From the NCBI RefSeq assembly GCF_938039215.1, contig NZ_CALHVI010000028.1, forward strand, positions 1 through 59,961: 59,961 bases of DNA, given 5' to 3'. Made by a program: the position numbers and the translations under genes. Source of the stretch: an uncultured Porphyromonas sp. GTDB lineage: Bacteria; Bacteroidota; Bacteroidia; Bacteroidales; Porphyromonadaceae. Positions 1 to 7,746 of the stretch are shown here, one piece after another. Below the pieces are notes generated by a model that saw only the letters and a program-made list of their open reading frames with translations, was not told the DNA's origin and did not search any database. Numbering within the stretch: the stretch's first letter is position 1; every line of letters starts with the position of its first letter.

Positions 1-167
1 TCCCCATCTATGCTATCGGAGGGATCCGCCTAGAAGATGCTCCTGCACTCTACGCTACAGGCATCTATGGGCTCGCTATGAGTGGTGCCCTTCTTGAGGA
101 AGCGACCTCGATTGACCTACACTCCGATTATCACACATCTACTGTAAATACCACAGCCCCATGCTAA
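1..167 (+). CDS. thiE: Thiamine phosphate synthase, C-terminal end (partial)
   Basis: This is the last 55 or so codons of an open frame that enters the window from the left and stops at 165-167. The reading begins PIYAIGGI and continues through a G-I-Y-G-L-A-M-S-G-A-L stretch. Both fit the end of the ThiE TIM barrel, where PVYAIGGI and the following glycine-rich turn bind the phosphate of the product. ThiE joins the thiazole phosphate and the pyrimidine pyrophosphate to give thiamine phosphate. Its stop overlaps the ATG of thiG by 7 bp, so the two are probably translationally coupled. The short piece limits certainty, but the thiG and thiH neighbours support it strongly. Confidence 0.8.
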   Translation, partial: PIYAIGGIRLEDAPALYATGIYGLAMSGALLEEATSIDLHSDYHTSTVNTTAPC

Positions 168-934
168 CTATAGCGAACAAGACCTTCCACTCCCACTTAT
201 TCCTCGGGACAGGCAAGTTTGCCTCCCCCTCACTGATGGCTCAGGCCGTAGAAGCCTCGGGTACTGAACTCGTGACCGTAGCCCTCAAGCGAGTAGAGCT
301 GGGCAATACCTCTTCGGACGACATGCTCTCCCCGCTTGATCGCCCAGGGCTTTCCCTACTGCCGAATACGAGTGGAGCACGTACCACCAAGGAAGCGATC
401 CTCGCTGCTGAGCTCGGGCGAGAAGCACTAGAGACCGACTGGCTCAAGCTAGAGATCCACCCCGATCCCCGCTACCTCATGCCCGACCCCATCGAGACCC
501 TTCATGCGGCGGAAGAACTAGTAAAGCGAGGCTTCATCGTCTTGCCCTACGTCCAAGCCGACCCTGTTCTCTGCAAGCGATTAGAAGAGGTAGGTTGTGC
601 CACGGTGATGCCCTTAGCCGCTCCGATCGGTAGTAATAGGGGACTAGACACACGAGCACTTCTCAGGATCATCATCGCAGAGAGCTCGATCCCCGTCGTC
701 GTCGATGCTGGGATAGGCTCTCCAAGCCATGCGGCGGAGTGTATGGAGATGGGAGCCGATGCCGTCCTCGTCAATACCGCCATCGCCACAGCCCAAGATC
801 CCGTAGGCATGGCCGAAGCCTTCCGTCTAGGAGTCGAAGCGGGTCGTCGGGCTTACCTAGCTAAGCTCGCTCCTCAGCGGATGGAGGCAGAAGCCTCCTC
901 CCCCTTCACTTCATTCCTCTTTGCTACAAAATAG
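161..934 (+). CDS. thiG: Thiazole synthase ThiG
   Basis: ThiG (257 aa, normal length) forms the thiazole ring of thiamine from deoxyxylulose 5-phosphate, dehydroglycine and the ThiS thiocarboxylate. Visible family marks are the N-terminal LFLGTGK-F, the VALKRVEL strand and WLKLEIHPD, which holds the lysine that makes a Schiff base with the sugar. MPLAAPIGS and VVDAGIGSPSHAAECMEMGAD form the phosphate site, followed by VLVNTAIA. The ATG lies inside the end of thiE and the stop is 5 bp before thiH. The dxs gene that makes its sugar substrate is also in this window, on the other strand. Confidence 0.97.
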   Translation: MLTIANKTFHSHLFLGTGKFASPSLMAQAVEASGTELVTVALKRVELGNTSSDDMLSPLDRPGLSLLPNTSGARTTKEAILAAELGREALETDWLKLEIHPDPRYLMPDPIETLHAAEELVKRGFIVLPYVQADPVLCKRLEEVGCATVMPLAAPIGSNRGLDTRALLRIIIAESSIPVVVDAGIGSPSHAAECMEMGADAVLVNTAIATAQDPVGMAEAFRLGVEAGRRAYLAKLAPQRMEAEASSPFTSFLFATK

Positions 935-939
935 ATCCC

Positions 940-2052
940 GTGGAGACTACAGCATACGATTTCCTTCGGAGGTATGACTTTGAGGCTCTCCGCAGGAGTA
1001 TTTACGACCAGACGGCGGAGGATGTTGAGCGAGCTATTTCTCACCCCTACCGCACGACAGAGGACTTCATGGCTCTCGTCTCTCCAGCGGCGATACCCTA
1101 TCTGGAGGTGATGGCTCGTGAAGCCAACCGACTGACCATTGAGCGCTACGGCAAGACCCTTCAGCTCTACCTCCCCCTTTACCTCTCTAATATCTGCTCC
1201 AATAGCTGTGTCTACTGTGGCTTCAGCAAGGAGAATAAGATCCACCGTCGCCAGCTCACTCTCTCGGAGATCAATCGGGAAGTAGAGGCGATCAAGAGGC
1301 TTGGCTTCAGGCATCTGCTACTGGTAAGTGGAGAGGATCTGCGTAGCTCCTCCTGGAAGTACTACCTTGAGGTGGTGAAGCATCTGCGTCCTCACTTCGC
1401 ACAGCTCTCCCTAGAAGTACAGCCACTCACCACAGAGCAATACCAAGCCCTCGGCGAGGCTGGTATCAGCTACGTATGCGTCTATCAGGAGACCTACCAC
1501 GAGGCGAACTATCCCCGCTATCACCTTGCGGGGAAGAAGGCAGACTTCCGCTACCGCCTAGAGACCCCCGATCGCATCGCACAGGCAGGGATAGAGAAGA
1601 TCGGACTGGGGGCTCTCCTCGGCCTCGAAGAATGGCGTACGGATAGTACCTTCACTGCACTACATCTAAGCTACCTCAAGAAGAAGTATCGCCAGACTCG
1701 CTACTCCATTTCGCTACCTCGCCTGCGCCCTGCGGCAGGAGCTTACAAACCCTCTTGTCCGATAGATGACTTAGGCCTTGTGCAGCTCATCCTTGCCTTC
1801 CGTCTCCTCGATCCCCATGTCGAGATCTCCCTCTCCACACGAGAGTCGGAGACGCTGCGCAATCATGTCCTTCCCCTCGGTATCACGAGCATGAGTGCGG
1901 GGAGCCATACAGAACCAGGAGGCTATGCCGAGCAGCATGAGGACCTGGAGCAATTCACCATCAATGACGGCCGTAGTCCAGAGGAATTCGTCACGTACCT
2001 GCGCTCCGTGGGCTATGAACCCGTTTGGAAGGATTGGGATACATGGATGTAA
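940..2052 (+). CDS. thiH: 2-iminoacetate synthase ThiH (radical SAM)
   Basis: ThiH (370 aa) cleaves tyrosine to dehydroglycine, the glycine imine that ThiG uses. The radical SAM cluster motif is seen as NSCVYCGFS, preceded by ICS, in the pattern C-x3-C-x2-C. Downstream lie LLVSGE and LEVQPL, typical of the tyrosine-lyase branch, and the conserved SAGSHTEPGGY near the C-terminus. The start is GTG at 940: the frame upstream of it is closed, and 5 bp separate it from the thiG stop. The 3' end overlaps the next gene by 10 or 28 bp depending on that gene's start. Oxygen-sensitive ThiH rather than ThiO suits an anaerobe. Confidence 0.96.
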   Translation: METTAYDFLRRYDFEALRRSIYDQTAEDVERAISHPYRTTEDFMALVSPAAIPYLEVMAREANRLTIERYGKTLQLYLPLYLSNICSNSCVYCGFSKENKIHRRQLTLSEINREVEAIKRLGFRHLLLVSGEDLRSSSWKYYLEVVKHLRPHFAQLSLEVQPLTTEQYQALGEAGISYVCVYQETYHEANYPRYHLAGKKADFRYRLETPDRIAQAGIEKIGLGALLGLEEWRTDSTFTALHLSYLKKKYRQTRYSISLPRLRPAAGAYKPSCPIDDLGLVQLILAFRLLDPHVEISLSTRESETLRNHVLPLGITSMSAGSHTEPGGYAEQHEDLEQFTINDGRSPEEFVTYLRSVGYEPVWKDWDTWM

Positions 2053-2789
2053 GGCAAAGCCGAAGAGAAGCAGTGAGGTCTGATGAATGGCAGGAGCGCT
2101 ATGCCCGCCAGATCCTCCTACCCGAAGTCGGGATAGAGGGGCAAGAGCGACTAGTCCATAAGTCCATAGCGGTGATCGGTGCTGGAGGGCTAGGCTCCAC
2201 CCTCCTACCGCTACTGGCGGGGGCTGGTGTCGGGCATATCTTGATCGTGGATGGAGATGTCGTCTCTAGAAGCAACCTTCCTCGCCAGACCCTCTACACT
2301 ACCGAGGAGATCGGGGGATATAAGGCCGTGCTCGCTGCTCGGCGCTTGAGAGCTAATAACCCTCACTGCACCATCAAGACCTCCATCGAGCCTCTATATC
2401 CAGCGAATGTCCATCAGCTTCTCTCTGGAGTTGACTTGATCCTTGATGCTACGGACAATGAAGAGGCTCGCCGTCTCATCGACAGCTTTGCAAGGGGAGC
2501 GGGTCAGCACTGGCTCTACACTTCGCTTGATGGCTGGAGCGGGCAGGTGGCCCTCTTCCCTCCCGAGGGCAAAGGATACTGCGAACTCTTCCCCGAGAGC
2601 CCTAGTTCCTCGGCGGAGTCTTCCGCTAGCTCACCTCCTATCCCCGTGATCTCCTCCACCCCCGCTCTACTAGGGAGCATAGCGGGAGCAGAGGCACTCA
2701 AGTTCCTACTCGGCCTCAGATCTCCGCTCTCCGATCATCTTCTGCTTGTCGATAGTCTAAGCTGCTCCTTCCAGCTCCTCAAGCGCTAG
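2025..2789 (+). CDS. ThiF/MoeB/HesA-type adenylyltransferase lacking the usual cysteines
   Basis: This is an E1-like enzyme expected to adenylate the C-terminus of ThiS. The Rossmann core is intact: RYARQILLPEVG, the nucleotide loop GAGGLG at residues 52-57, the acidic VDGD, the LPRQTLY arginine and DATDN at 141-145. However, the paired zinc cysteines are missing. The place of CxxC before L-[YF]-P-E reads GYCELFPE, and there is no C-terminal CxxC. The segment that normally carries the catalytic cysteine reads PVISSTPALLGSIAG. At 254 aa it is of fair length. Start may be 2025 or 2043; the second ATG still keeps the whole domain. Position after thiH supports a thiamine role. A hairpin follows it. 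Confidence 0.85.
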   Translation: MEGLGYMDVRQSRREAVRSDEWQERYARQILLPEVGIEGQERLVHKSIAVIGAGGLGSTLLPLLAGAGVGHILIVDGDVVSRSNLPRQTLYTTEEIGGYKAVLAARRLRANNPHCTIKTSIEPLYPANVHQLLSGVDLILDATDNEEARRLIDSFARGAGQHWLYTSLDGWSGQVALFPPEGKGYCELFPESPSSSAESSASSPPIPVISSTPALLGSIAGAEALKFLLGLRSPLSDHLLLVDSLSCSFQLLKR

Positions 2790-2830
2790 CTTAGTCTGTA
2801 CGCCCCAAGCCTTTTGCCCCCATAGATACA

Positions 2831-2896
2831 GAGAGGGCTTCGTCTACCGATAGGTGGGAGTGATCTCCCTTCCCTACTGGTAGGCGAAGCCCTCTT
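2831..2896. terminator. Bidirectional terminator-like hairpin
   Basis: Arms at 2831-2848 and 2879-2896 are near-perfect reverse complements around AGAGGGCTTCG, with a 30-base loop. It lies between the convergent thiF-like and marR genes and can serve both. Confidence 0.75.
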
Positions 2897-2912
2897 CTCT
2901 TAGTGCTGTCGC

Positions 2913-3284
2913 TTAGGATAAAAGCGACTCGAGAGGCAAGCCCTGCAAGAACTTGGGCAAGACAAAAGGATGTACCCTCAGACGAGCCAGCAGGCTGCTT
3001 CCCTCGGAGGTCAATTCAAAGAACACCTGACGGCGGTCTTCTCGTCCCAAGCTACGAATGACGAAGCCTCGCTCCTCTAGGGCATTGACTACCCGTGAGG
3101 TCAGTGAGGCACTCAGCCCCGTCTGCTCACTGACGAAGGAAGCAGGGACACGCTCTTGGGCAATGGCACAGAGCGTCATCGCCTCATTGAGGGAGAGGGC
3201 GAAGGCTTCATCCAGCGCTCCTTCTAGTTCGGCCAAGGCCCTAGCGAGATCACGCATCAGGCAGATAGACTGTACGGGCTCCAT
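2913..3284 (-). CDS. MarR-family transcriptional regulator
   Basis: A small winged-helix protein of 123 aa. The recognition helix region reads SEQTGLSASLTSRVVNALEE and the wing reads LGREDRRQVFFELT, the classic MarR pattern ending in S-x-x-G at SEGSSLLARL. It is the second gene after the large sulfur-transfer flavoprotein, 9 bp downstream on the same strand, so it is probably co-transcribed with it and may control it. MarR proteins of this kind often sense thiol-reactive ligands; here that is only inference from context. No cysteine lies in the wing, although C8 and C39 are present. Its own binding site cannot be read from the sequence. Confidence 0.85.
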   Translation of the reverse strand: MEPVQSICLMRDLARALAELEGALDEAFALSLNEAMTLCAIAQERVPASFVSEQTGLSASLTSRVVNALEERGFVIRSLGREDRRQVFFELTSEGSSLLARLRVHPFVLPKFLQGLPLESLLS

Positions 3285-3293
3285 GTGCAGGGG

Positions 3294-5768
3294 TTAGATG
3301 AAGAGATTGACACGCGAACGCTCAGCTCGCTCCATGTACGAGGCGACCCCAGCGACAGTGACTTCGTCGAGGAGTTCACTCCGATCAATGCCAAGGACAT
3401 CCATAGACATCTGGCAGGCGATGAACTCTACCCCCTGATCCAGCGCTTGCTGACGAAGCGTCTCGAGGCTATCGACACCCTTAGAGCGCATCAAGTAGCG
3501 CATGAGGCGAGGCCCTATGCCGAGGAAGTTCATCTTAGAGAGAGGAAGCTGTCTCGAGTCCGAGGGAAGCATCCAAGCGAAGAGACGGGCGAGGAAGTCC
3601 TTCTTCACAGAGGGCTTACATTCCTTCTTAATAGCACCGAGCCCCCAGAAGGTGAAGAAGATGCTGACCTTCGTACCTGTTGCCGCTGCACCATTAGCGA
3701 GGATGAAGGTGGCCAGCGCCTTATCTAGATCTTCACTGAAGAGAATGAAGGTCTTGCCATGCCCTCCGTCTTGAGTCTGAGCAGTGGCTATGGCACAGGG
3801 GGAAGCCTTCTCTATGCGAGCGGTATAGACACCACCCGAAGCAGCCTTGGAGAGGAAGCGGTGCCCCGTGGAGTGACACCACGCTTCTGCATCTCGGGGG
3901 AAGCCAGCATCCGTAGCTTGCACCTCTAGGATCTCCCCTGGGGAGAGCGCCTCCATAGCTTGCTTGAGCTGAATGATAGGACCTGGGCACTGTAGACCGC
4001 AGGCATTGAGCTGATGCACGCTTGCCAATGCAGGCGAAGGATCGTTGTCGGAGGAAGGGGTCTTCACTGAAGAGTCAGAGGTCGTATCTGGCAGAAGATT
4101 GGGAGCTGTAGCTGCACGATAGGTCTTGATCCCCCCGATAAGGTTGCGGACTTCGCCGAAGCCATTAGCTCGTAGGATATTGGATGCCAGATAGCCACGT
4201 AGCCCGACACCGCAGAAGAGCCAGACGGGCTTATTGCTTGGGATCTCCCCTAGGCGCTCACGGAGGTCATCTAGGGGAATGTTGATCGCCCCTGGTAGTG
4301 ACCCTAGGCGAGCTTCGTACTCCGTACGCACATCGACGAGGGTGATCTCATCGAGGCGAGCATCACGGAGCTCACGCCAGTAGAGCGGAAGCATCTTCCC
4401 CGAAAGGATGTTGCTCGCTACGTAGCCAGAGATAGCCACGGGATCCTTCGCCGAGGAGAAAGGCGGAGCATAGGCATGCTCTAGCTGGGTAAGCTCTCCG
4501 ACGGTAGCTCCACGCTTGATGGCTAGGGCATACTGGTCGATGCGTGTGTCTACCCCTTCGTAGCCGACGATCTGTGCTCCGTAGAGTCTGCCGTCAGTAG
4601 GCGAGAAGGTGATCTTGATATCCATCTGACGAGCACCAGGGTAATAGCCTGCATGTGAGGCGGTGTGGATCGTAGCCGAGAGATAGGGCAGCTCCAGCTG
4701 GCGAAGACGCTTAGCGGGTAGCCCTGTGGTAGCTACCGTGAGGTCAAAGACCTTGGCTATGGCTGTACCGATAGCCCCTTCGTAGCTCTGATGGTTGCCG
4801 AGGTGGATGTTGTCCGCCACGAGGCGAGCCTGACGATTGGCAGGCCCAGCGAGGTAGTTGAGCCAAGGCTTACCCGTCAGAGGATGTGGGAATTCGATCG
4901 CATCACCGACAGCATAGATATCGGGATCGGAGGTCTGTAGGTACTCATTGACAAAGATCCCTCTCGCTTCCCCGATGCGTAGCCCTGCTTCGGTGGCAAG
5001 CTTGGTCTCGGGACGCACCCCGATGGATAGGATCACGAGATCGGTCTCTAGCGAGATGCCTGACTGGAAGTGCACAGCCAGCCCCTCTCCTACTTGCTCA
5101 AAAGACTGGACCGCCTGCTCGAGGAAGAGCTTCACCCCTTGCTCTCGTAGATGCTCATGGACGAAAGCTGCCATCGAGTAGTCCATGGGTGCCATGACCT
5201 GAGGAGCCATCTCGACGACGGAGACTTCGGCTCCTGCGTGTACGAGGTTCTCCGCCATCTCTAGTCCGATGAAGCCACCACCTACGATGACTGCTCGGCG
5301 TACCTGATGCTTCGAGAGGTATGACTTAATGCGGTCGGTATCCTGGACATTACGCAGGGTGAAGATCCCCTCTAGGTCAATTCCTGGCAGGGGAGGACGC
5401 ACGGGTGCAGCCCCTGGAGAGAGGAGAAGCTTGTCATAAGCCTCTGTATAGGTCCGACCGTCAGCAGTCTTCACGGTGACCACTTTGCTCGCTGGGTCGA
5501 TGGCGACGACCTCGCTCTGGGTACGAACATCTATGGCAAAGCGCTTGCCAAATGCCTCAGGGGTCTGAACGAAGAGGCGGTCACGCTCCTCGATCACCCC
5601 ACCGATGTAGTAGGGCAAGCCACAGTTGGCATAGGAGATATATTCCCCCTTCTCAAAGAGGATGATCTCAGCCTCTTCGGTGAGTCGTCTTAGTCGTGCT
5701 GCTGCAGTAGCTCCACCGGCTACTCCGCCAATGATAAGGTAGCGCATACGCTGGTTATTTTCTTTCAT
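3294..5768 (-). CDS. CoA-disulfide reductase / rhodanese / TusA / DsrE-like fusion
   Basis: An 824-residue cytoplasmic fusion. Residues 8-455 form a FAD/NAD(P)H disulfide reductase: dinucleotide motifs at 12-20 and 162-170, redox cysteine C49 in SYANCGLPYY, and FAD-site DIYAVGDA at 284-290. Residues 465-555 are a rhodanese domain with active cysteine C519 (LFCGVGLRG). Residues 585-655 are a TusA-like carrier with C590 and C594 (NACGLQCPGP). Residues 670-824 are a DsrE2-like domain with C785 in ACQMSMD. The order suggests release of sulfane sulfur from CoA or glutathione persulfide and relay along the chain; this is inferred from the domains. Start could be ATG 5768 or ATG 5747; the second begins just before the FAD motif. 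A marR gene follows in the same operon. Confidence 0.9.
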   Translation of the reverse strand: MKENNQRMRYLIIGGVAGGATAAARLRRLTEEAEIILFEKGEYISYANCGLPYYIGGVIEERDRLFVQTPEAFGKRFAIDVRTQSEVVAIDPASKVVTVKTADGRTYTEAYDKLLLSPGAAPVRPPLPGIDLEGIFTLRNVQDTDRIKSYLSKHQVRRAVIVGGGFIGLEMAENLVHAGAEVSVVEMAPQVMAPMDYSMAAFVHEHLREQGVKLFLEQAVQSFEQVGEGLAVHFQSGISLETDLVILSIGVRPETKLATEAGLRIGEARGIFVNEYLQTSDPDIYAVGDAIEFPHPLTGKPWLNYLAGPANRQARLVADNIHLGNHQSYEGAIGTAIAKVFDLTVATTGLPAKRLRQLELPYLSATIHTASHAGYYPGARQMDIKITFSPTDGRLYGAQIVGYEGVDTRIDQYALAIKRGATVGELTQLEHAYAPPFSSAKDPVAISGYVASNILSGKMLPLYWRELRDARLDEITLVDVRTEYEARLGSLPGAINIPLDDLRERLGEIPSNKPVWLFCGVGLRGYLASNILRANGFGEVRNLIGGIKTYRAATAPNLLPDTTSDSSVKTPSSDNDPSPALASVHQLNACGLQCPGPIIQLKQAMEALSPGEILEVQATDAGFPRDAEAWCHSTGHRFLSKAASGGVYTARIEKASPCAIATAQTQDGGHGKTFILFSEDLDKALATFILANGAAATGTKVSIFFTFWGLGAIKKECKPSVKKDFLARLFAWMLPSDSRQLPLSKMNFLGIGPRLMRYLMRSKGVDSLETLRQQALDQGVEFIACQMSMDVLGIDRSELLDEVTVAGVASYMERAERSRVNLFI

Positions 5769-5832
5769 CAGTTAGGTATCATTACTTGTCTTGGGAGCTC
5801 TCACCAGAGCATATACTCTAGGAGAACGAGTG

Positions 5833-5862
5833 CAAAGATATAAAAATCCACCAGCGTACAAA
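5833..5862 (-). promoter_or_regulatory. Bacteroidota promoter for the flavoprotein-marR operon
   Basis: On the minus strand TTTG (5862-5859) is followed after 18 bases by TATCTTTG (5840-5833). This matches the Bacteroidota -33/-7 consensus TTTG and TAnnTTTG. It gives a leader of about 60-80 nt before the start codon. Confidence 0.7.
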
Positions 5863-6117
5863 GTTTCCATCGGAAAATATAAACGTGAAACACAAACAAA
5901 GGGTAATTACCTCGACGCACAGAGCTGGCCTATCTTTCGCCACTACCCCCGAAGTCTCCGTTTTGCTACATGCAGCCGGCTAAGAGGAGCCAAGTATTTC
6001 CCAGAACAAGGGAAGTGGCACAGGTAACTAGGAAGAGCTTCTTCTCCCGAGGGAGCTCCTAGCTAGGCCGCTCCGAGACTCCACTAAGCAATCCTAAAAG
6101 CATATCAACAGAAACAT
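5863..6117. other. Non-coding stretch upstream of the flavoprotein operon
   Basis: Between the flavoprotein promoter and the palindrome array I see no supported gene. A short open frame at 5791-6027 has no recognisable domain and overlaps the promoter. The array of tandem palindromes begins at 6122, and from 6190 to 6270 there is only the 3' flank of trkH. Confidence 0.5.
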
Positions 6118-6121
6118 CGAA

Positions 6122-6186
6122 GAGGCACCAGTAGCGCCTCAACTGAGTTACTACTGGTGCCTCTTCGGTGGGAGTACTAGTGCCTC
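6122..6186. repeat. Palindrome array C1 (three units, 23 bp pitch)
   Basis: The GYGCCTC end of the unit recurs at exact 23 bp steps. Twelve-base cores start at 6129 (CAGTAGCGCCTC), 6152 (TACTGGTGCCTC) and 6175 (TACTAGTGCCTC). The first unit has a matching left arm, GAGGCACCAG. Units 1 and 2 together form a 17-bp perfect stem (6118-6134 with 6151-6167). The array lies downstream of trkH and upstream of the flavoprotein promoter. The same family occurs at 13869. Confidence 0.75.
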
Positions 6187-6270
6187 CTTGGGAGGAACGA
6201 ATTTATGATCTTAGGAGAAGGCTAAGGCTTACCCTACCCTCGCTTAATAAGCTTACCTAGGGCAATCCCT

Positions 6271-7722
6271 TTAGCGCTTCCAGAAGTGAGGGGTCAAGAT
6301 CCCGATGACCGTGAAGACCTCCAGACGGCCAGCAAGCATTAGGAAGCAAAGGATCGACTTGGAGAACGTACCCGCCCCCGCTACGCTCGCAGAATACTCC
6401 CCGATACCAGGGCCTGAATTGCTGACTGCCGAGCAAGCGATACTAATACTTGATACAAAGCCATTATCATCGAGCATCAGAAGTGATGCCCCGACGAAGA
6501 TTAAAGCGACATAGAGGACACAGAAGGCAAGGATCTGATGCACCACGCTCACGCTGAGCTGGCGACCATTGATCAGAACGGGAGTCAGCAGGTGAGGGTG
6601 GATCTGCTTCTTGAACTCGTTGTAGAGGTTTTTGATCAGTACAAGGAAGCGCGAAGCCTTTAGCCCCCCCGAGGTAGAACCAGCACAGCCGTTGACGAAC
6701 ATCAAGAGCAAAGCCAGCATCCAGAAGAAGGGTCCCCAGAGCGTAATATCAGAGACTGTATATCCCGTACTTGACCCTAAAGACAATGTCGTGAATAGGG
6801 ACTGACGGAAGGTCGTTTCAAGCGAAGGATATTCCCCTTGTACCCACAGCCAGATCGTCGTGATCACTGAGATCGTCAGGATGAAGAAGGTCAAGAAGCG
6901 GAACTCTTCATCCTTGAAGAGGCGCTTGGGCTTACCCGTAGCTGCGAAGTAGACCAAGGTGAGATTGAGACTCCCGATGAACATGAAGAGCGAGAGTACA
7001 TACTCCACATAAGCGGAGTCGAAGGCAGCGACGCTGGCATCTCGTGTCGAGTAGCCCCCGGTAGAGATACACGTAAAGGCATGACATACGGCATCGAAGC
7101 ATCCCATAGGCCCTGCCCACAGGAGAGTAAAGAGCAGAAGCGTCTCTACGAAGTAGACGGCCCAGAGGCACTTGGCGACATCAGAGATGCGTGGTAGGAA
7201 GCGGTCATGCGTGATGCCCGTAGTCTCGGCATTGTAGATCTGGCTAGCACCGCCCCCGAAGATCGGGACAAGGGCAACGGTGAAGACGACGATACCGAGC
7301 CCCCCCTGCCACTGAGTGAGACTGCGCCAGAGGAGGATGGAGTGAGGCAGGCTCTCGACCTCATTGAAGACCGTAGCCCCCGTCGTAGTGAAGCCTGATA
7401 TCGTCTCGAAGAAAGCATCGATGGGTCTCTCCAGAGAGCCCGTGAGGAGGAAGGGAAGCATCCCCACAAGTGAGAGTAGAAGCCATACTAGCGTCACGGC
7501 CAGCATACCCTCTCTGCGGGAGGCGAACTTCTTCTTGAGCCTCCTCCCGAAGTGCAGGAGTATCGACCCCAGGGCAAAGAAAGCCCCGATGGTCACGGCC
7601 CACGGTAGAAGCCCCTCGCCATAAATAAGTGCTGTCAGGACGACCAGTAGCATCATCAGCCCTTCGACAAAGCACATCATCCCGAGGATGCGACTGATGA
7701 AACGGAAGTTGATCGAGTGCAT
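6271..7722 (-). CDS. trkH: Trk-type potassium uptake membrane subunit TrkH
   Basis: A 483-residue polytopic membrane protein that forms the potassium channel of the Trk system. It shows the repeated membrane-pore-membrane plan of the TrkH/KtrB family. Selectivity-filter type sequences are seen around ISGFTTTGATVF, CISTGGYSTRD, SLGSSTGYTVSD and SNSGPGIGEY. The internal MFVNGCAGSTSGGLKASR is a strong TrkH signature. The gene starts 24 bp after the stop of trkA, its regulatory partner, so the two form a working pair. It is the last gene of a long minus-strand series. No strong terminator is visible after it, only a weak inverted repeat near 6240-6255. Confidence 0.95.
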   Translation of the reverse strand: MHSINFRFISRILGMMCFVEGLMMLLVVLTALIYGEGLLPWAVTIGAFFALGSILLHFGRRLKKKFASRREGMLAVTLVWLLLSLVGMLPFLLTGSLERPIDAFFETISGFTTTGATVFNEVESLPHSILLWRSLTQWQGGLGIVVFTVALVPIFGGGASQIYNAETTGITHDRFLPRISDVAKCLWAVYFVETLLLFTLLWAGPMGCFDAVCHAFTCISTGGYSTRDASVAAFDSAYVEYVLSLFMFIGSLNLTLVYFAATGKPKRLFKDEEFRFLTFFILTISVITTIWLWVQGEYPSLETTFRQSLFTTLSLGSSTGYTVSDITLWGPFFWMLALLLMFVNGCAGSTSGGLKASRFLVLIKNLYNEFKKQIHPHLLTPVLINGRQLSVSVVHQILAFCVLYVALIFVGASLLMLDDNGFVSSISIACSAVSNSGPGIGEYSASVAGAGTFSKSILCFLMLAGRLEVFTVIGILTPHFWKR

Positions 7723-7746
7723 AGCGGATAGAGAGTCCTAGCTTAG

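Noticed and set aside
5791..6027. 78-residue frame on the plus strand
   Set aside because: No domain or neighbour logic, overlaps the minus-strand promoter of the flavoprotein operon, and composition is not gene-like.
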